A stretch of 64,000 nt of DNA from Acidicapsa ligni (GTDB lineage: Bacteria; Acidobacteriota; Terriglobia; Terriglobales; Acidobacteriaceae), in assembly GCF_025685655.1 (NCBI RefSeq), contig NZ_JAGSYG010000001.1, positions 744,001-808,000 on the forward strand. The letters are read 5' to 3'. Numbering within the stretch: the stretch's first letter is position 1; each line of letters opens with the position of its first letter. Below the pieces are notes generated by a model. The model did not search any database. It was not told the origin of the DNA and saw nothing but the letters and a program-made list of their open reading frames with translations. Made by a program: the position numbers and the translations under genes. Of this stretch, positions 61,270 through 64,000 are shown piece after piece.

Positions 61270-62246
61270 AGCGTGCTTGTCTCTACTTCGTTTTCTGGCT
61301 GGCCTTCCGGGGTTAGCAACAGGTAGGCTGCTCCCGCTGCTACCAACAGTAATCCCAGCCATGTTCGAGGCTGCACGATGGGGTGCAGCAGCAGCACTCC
61401 CAGCAGGATTGATATAAGCGGGGCAATGAGATATCGCGTAGACATGCGCACTGCGGACATGCGATGCATCAGCCAGAAGAGGAGAAAAAGGCCGGGCAGC
61501 TCCACGGCTGCGGACCATAGCAGATGCGGTCCGAGCAGGCTCCATTGCCACACGGCGTGCTCCGTTACTGCGCCGGCTCCGGCGAACCCGGCGGACACGG
61601 TTGCCGCTGCAATCGCGATTATCGGCATTCGCGATTGTTTTGCTGTTTCAGTTATCAACACGACTGCTTTGCAATTTGCGGCAGCCGCGAAGGCTGTTCC
61701 TAAGATCACGGTACAAAAGCCCAACGCTGTTGGAATGGAAGCGGGAATTTGAACGGGAAAGGCGAAGAGCATCCCAGTGAGAGCTATGAGCGCCGCAAGC
61801 AGGCCACCTCGTCTCGGCCCGGTAGGATCAGCACCGATGTAGGGTTCAAAGATCAGAGCAAATACAGGCACGAGCGAAAACAAGGCTGCCTGCGACAGCT
61901 TTGAAACGCGGCCATCCGATAGATAGATAAGCACGGCGGGAATGACGAACATCCCGGCGCCAATCCAGATCGCATCCAGCAGCACTCGCCCACGCGGCCA
62001 CTTCGCCTTGCTCACCATACCCAGAAGGGCCGCTGCTGCTGCGAACAGGACGAAGGAGATGCTCGCTCCCTCAAAGCGAGGCAGGGGATCGGGAAACAGA
62101 TCGGGCAGGACGTCCGCTCGCAACGTGTCGATGGCCCAAAACGAGCAAAGCAGAGCCAGCGCTCCGATTGGCAGCCAATCGGAGCGCTGCGCCCGCTTTT
62201 TGCTGGATTCTGGCTCTGTTTCGGGTGCTGATGGCTTATTTCCCAT
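61257..62246 (-). CDS. DMT-superfamily-like (EamA-type) membrane protein
   Basis: About 329-residue inner-membrane protein with ten predicted transmembrane helices and a duplicated EamA-like layout (first half about residues 20-150, second half about 160-315). A polar Pro/Glu/Ser/Lys-rich N-terminus precedes. Relatives export metabolites or amino acids, or are of unknown function, and no substrate is suggested by context. The start is uncertain: ATG at 62246 or TTG at 62258, neither with a good ribosome-binding site. Its 3' end lies inside the 13-bp tandem repeat. GC begins to fall shortly beyond its start. Confidence 0.72.
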   Translation of the reverse strand: MGNKPSAPETEPESSKKRAQRSDWLPIGALALLCSFWAIDTLRADVLPDLFPDPLPRFEGASISFVLFAAAAALLGMVSKAKWPRGRVLLDAIWIGAGMFVIPAVLIYLSDGRVSKLSQAALFSLVPVFALIFEPYIGADPTGPRRGGLLAALIALTGMLFAFPVQIPASIPTALGFCTVILGTAFAAAANCKAVVLITETAKQSRMPIIAIAAATVSAGFAGAGAVTEHAVWQWSLLGPHLLWSAAVELPGLFLLFWLMHRMSAVRMSTRYLIAPLISILLGVLLLHPIVQPRTWLGLLLVAAGAAYLLLTPEGQPENEVETSTLSLH

Positions 62247-62351
62247 GTTCTTGATCAAAGCACATGTTGCTGGGGGCGGGGGTTGGGCAATTGTTCTTCT
62301 GGGGGAGAACAGGGTAGTGTCCTAATTTGGTTTCTGGCGCTATGGCTATGT

Positions 62352-63410
62352 TTATTTGGCATCCTTAGAGGAGAACCCGCTCGGCGTCAACATGATGGAA
62401 CCAATTGGCATTTCAATGTAGGGTGGGAAAATGAGCGTCTCCCCAGTCGGGGAAAATTTGTACAGTCCGTAAGAAGACCCTACCGAATAGGGCTGCTGAC
62501 TGAAGTTAGCTCTGTAGCCAACGCAATCTACGATCTGCGCTACAAAAAACTCATTTCCGAAATAGGCCGCAGAGTTGTCAATATCTATTTGAGCCGCGCT
62601 GAAGCTCCAATTCTGTTCAAAAACTTGCCCAGGATAAATCGTCTCTCCGAGGGCACTGTGCGTCTCCAATTCCTTACAGAGTCTTCGTCTTTCAAGAATC
62701 GCATCTCGTTTTTTCCCATTAGCAACGTAGAACTCTGGCGAAATCTGCACCTCTACTGCGGGGCTGTGACCTATGTTGGCGATGGAGTAGTGGAGCGTGA
62801 TGTGCGCCCCCTCCTTGTCGTACGTCAGGGCGCTAGCGATAGTCGCAGAGACAATCAGCCATGGGCGCTCAGAAAGCTCCATGGCCTTTTGACTAGTATC
62901 AGCCGCGTTTTTGGCTGCCTCTGCCGAAACCCGCGCAGCACGGGCTTGAATAACGGCTTGCTCTGCAATAGTTTTTGTTCGGTCGGCTTGATCCTTCATT
63001 CGGTCGGCCAAGTCCTTCATATGGCCGGACTGGGTGTCAGTGGAATCTTTGAGGCGTTGTGTCCAAGTAGCCTGATCTACCGCTGCCGTGACGAGTTTGT
63101 GAGTGTCTACGCCACCGTCGTGCATCTCCTTGAGTTGGCCTTTCATAGTACGCCACTGAAGAAATCCCGCACCGAACTGGAGCAGTCCCACCAAGACAAG
63201 GGCTCCGGTGAGTCCAATTACCCATCTTTCGCCCGTCTTTACCCTATCTTCGAGTGCTTTTACGTCTGCATCCACTTGCTTGTCGGATACGTCTTGAGCA
63301 CCGCCAGCATCTGGTTTATTTGGCGAGACTTGCGTATTGGATTTTTGCGACGGATGTCCGTCGCTTTGAGTCTTGGGTGCTTCGTCTTGTCCGGGCTGGT
63401 TGTTATTCAC
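62352..63410 (-). CDS. Membrane-anchored coiled-coil protein of unknown function
   Basis: About 352-residue protein. A Gln/Lys/Ser-rich polar start (residues 1-60) precedes a single transmembrane helix (GERWVIGLTGALVLVGLLQFG). A predicted coiled coil of about 100 residues (QRLKDSTDTQSGHMKDLADRM and Ala-rich repeats after it) follows. A C-terminal beta domain comes after this (ERPWLIVSATIA, HSPAVEVQISPEF and onward). Start: GTG at 63410, with GGAG 12 bases before, or TTG at 63428. It is divergent from the transposase with less than 60 bases between. The surrounding GC is about 50 percent, lower than most of the window, suggesting recent arrival. I do not recognise the family. Confidence 0.7.
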   Translation of the reverse strand: MNNNQPGQDEAPKTQSDGHPSQKSNTQVSPNKPDAGGAQDVSDKQVDADVKALEDRVKTGERWVIGLTGALVLVGLLQFGAGFLQWRTMKGQLKEMHDGGVDTHKLVTAAVDQATWTQRLKDSTDTQSGHMKDLADRMKDQADRTKTIAEQAVIQARAARVSAEAAKNAADTSQKAMELSERPWLIVSATIASALTYDKEGAHITLHYSIANIGHSPAVEVQISPEFYVANGKKRDAILERRRLCKELETHSALGETIYPGQVFEQNWSFSAAQIDIDNSAAYFGNEFFVAQIVDCVGYRANFSQQPYSVGSSYGLYKFSPTGETLIFPPYIEMPIGSIMLTPSGFSSKDAK

Positions 63411-63434
63411 GGAGAAATTGTACTCCAAAAAATA

Positions 63435-63463
63435 TTGACAACTCCCAGTTAATGTATTACATT
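63435..63463 (+). promoter_or_regulatory. Putative promoter and palindrome before the transposase
   Basis: TTGACA at 63435-63440, 17 bases, then TACATT (four of six -10 matches) at 63458-63463. The palindrome AATGTA-T-TACATT (63451-63463) overlaps the -10, and TGTATT...AATACA adds a second symmetry. The expected transcription start is at or near the ATG. Confidence 0.45.
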
Positions 63464-63469
63464 AAATAC

Positions 63470-64000
63470 ATGGCAAACGTACTCAACATGGATAAGCAAA
63501 TCATGATTATCTCGGCGCTGGCCGAGGGTTCCAGCATCCGTTCGATTGAGCGGATGACAGGAGTCCACCGCGATACGATCATGCGTTTGGGCGTGAAAGT
63601 GGGTAAAGGATGTACGGCCATGATGGATGAGCAGATGCGCAATCTGTCTTGCAACCGTCTTGAGATGGATGAAATCTGGGGCTTTGTTGGTAAGAAAGAG
63701 CGTCACGTTCGTCCAGAAGATCCAGAGGATGTTGGCAGTGTCTGGACATTTTGTGCCATTGATGCCGAAACCAAATTGGTTCCTGCATTCAAAGTTGGCA
63801 ATCGGGATTCTGCTACCGCCGATGCCTTTGTGCAGGATGTGGCCAAGCGGATGCGCAATCGACTTCAAATCTCTACCGATGGCCTCAATGCATATGTTGA
63901 AGCGATAGAGCGGGCCTTTGGCGGGGACGTAGAATACGGCCAGATCATCAAGGTCTACGGTATAGAAGAGTCCATTACCCCGCAACGCCGGTATAGCGCC
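63470..64000 (+). CDS. IS1-family-like transposase (3' end outside window)
   Basis: Partial reading frame of 177 residues that is open to the window edge. The start MANVLNMDKQIM leads to a helix-turn-helix (GSSIRSIERMTGVHRDTIM). The DDE catalytic features follow: Asp in LEMDEIWGFVGKKERH, a second strand FCAIDAETKLV, and Asp in LQISTDGLNAY. This matches the single-ORF IS1-type transposases common in Acidobacteriota and Alphaproteobacteria. The upstream space is short: 41-59 bases separate it from the divergent neighbour, leaving little room for an IS end. The DDE Glu and inverted repeat lie beyond the window. Confidence 0.85.
   Translation, partial: MANVLNMDKQIMIISALAEGSSIRSIERMTGVHRDTIMRLGVKVGKGCTAMMDEQMRNLSCNRLEMDEIWGFVGKKERHVRPEDPEDVGSVWTFCAIDAETKLVPAFKVGNRDSATADAFVQDVAKRMRNRLQISTDGLNAYVEAIERAFGGDVEYGQIIKVYGIEESITPQRRYSA

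Overview
The window is chromosomal DNA with a GC content near 60 percent by eye, most likely from a soil Acidobacteriota (Terriglobia/Acidobacteriaceae type). The evidence is the mix of gene families: a large Oar-like TonB-dependent receptor, a Tat-exported GH116 glycosidase, many secreted peptidases and peptidase relatives (M28, S9, M1-like), a FecR-domain protein with a Gly-rich tail, a DUF4142 protein, and an IS1-type transposase of the short single-ORF form. No rRNA, CRISPR array or prophage is visible. There is one tRNA, tRNA-Ser(GCT).

Layout: 0-9 kb holds a 5'-truncated TonB-dependent receptor, a SYLF protein, an aldo/keto reductase with an NTF2-like protein, and the GH116 enzyme. At 8.7-20.4 kb lie tRNA-Ser, an APC permease, a secreted tail-fibre-like repeat protein, uppP, ppa, purS, a membrane diguanylate cyclase, glmS, a FecR protein and a YceH homologue. 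At 20.6-29 kb are an M28 peptidase, a Dps protein, an acyltransferase, a ferredoxin-NADP-reductase-like protein, a three-gene minus-strand group (zinc-ribbon membrane protein, LytTR regulator and an unlisted 56-residue membrane protein), an ECF sigma factor with a membrane partner, and rlmB. At 29-44 kb are an M1-like protein lacking the catalytic Glu, purD with an SGNH hydrolase, miaA, lpdA, an MFS transporter, a LolA-like secreted protein, a histidine-kinase-like protein lacking its phosphoacceptor His, an S9 peptidase and recX. At 44-62 kb are alaS, a DUF4142 protein, an AMIN/amidase, glgP, galK with a mutarotase, a PLP decarboxylase, a cold shock protein, a glycosyltransferase, a secreted Cys-rich unknown, a secreted adenosine deaminase and a DMT-type permease. 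From about 62.3 kb GC falls to roughly 50 percent, and this part carries a coiled-coil membrane protein of unknown function and a transposase that runs off the window edge.

Much of the content fits a saprotroph that takes up and processes glycans, peptides and nucleosides outside the cytoplasm (receptor, GH116, M28, S9, secreted adenosine deaminase) and stores or mobilises sugar (glgP, galK, mutarotase). Envelope genes recur: uppP, glmS, the amidase and the FecR protein.

The most notable signals are: a family of seven dispersed palindromic intergenic elements sharing one core; a multi-domain histidine-kinase-like protein in which the H-box, N-box and G1-box are all degenerate; an M1-like protein with zinc ligands kept but the catalytic Glu replaced by Ala; a LacI/CcpA-type operator sequence upstream of glgP; and a change of strand composition near 44-47 kb that does not follow gene orientation. 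I did not find a clear new defence or mobile system.
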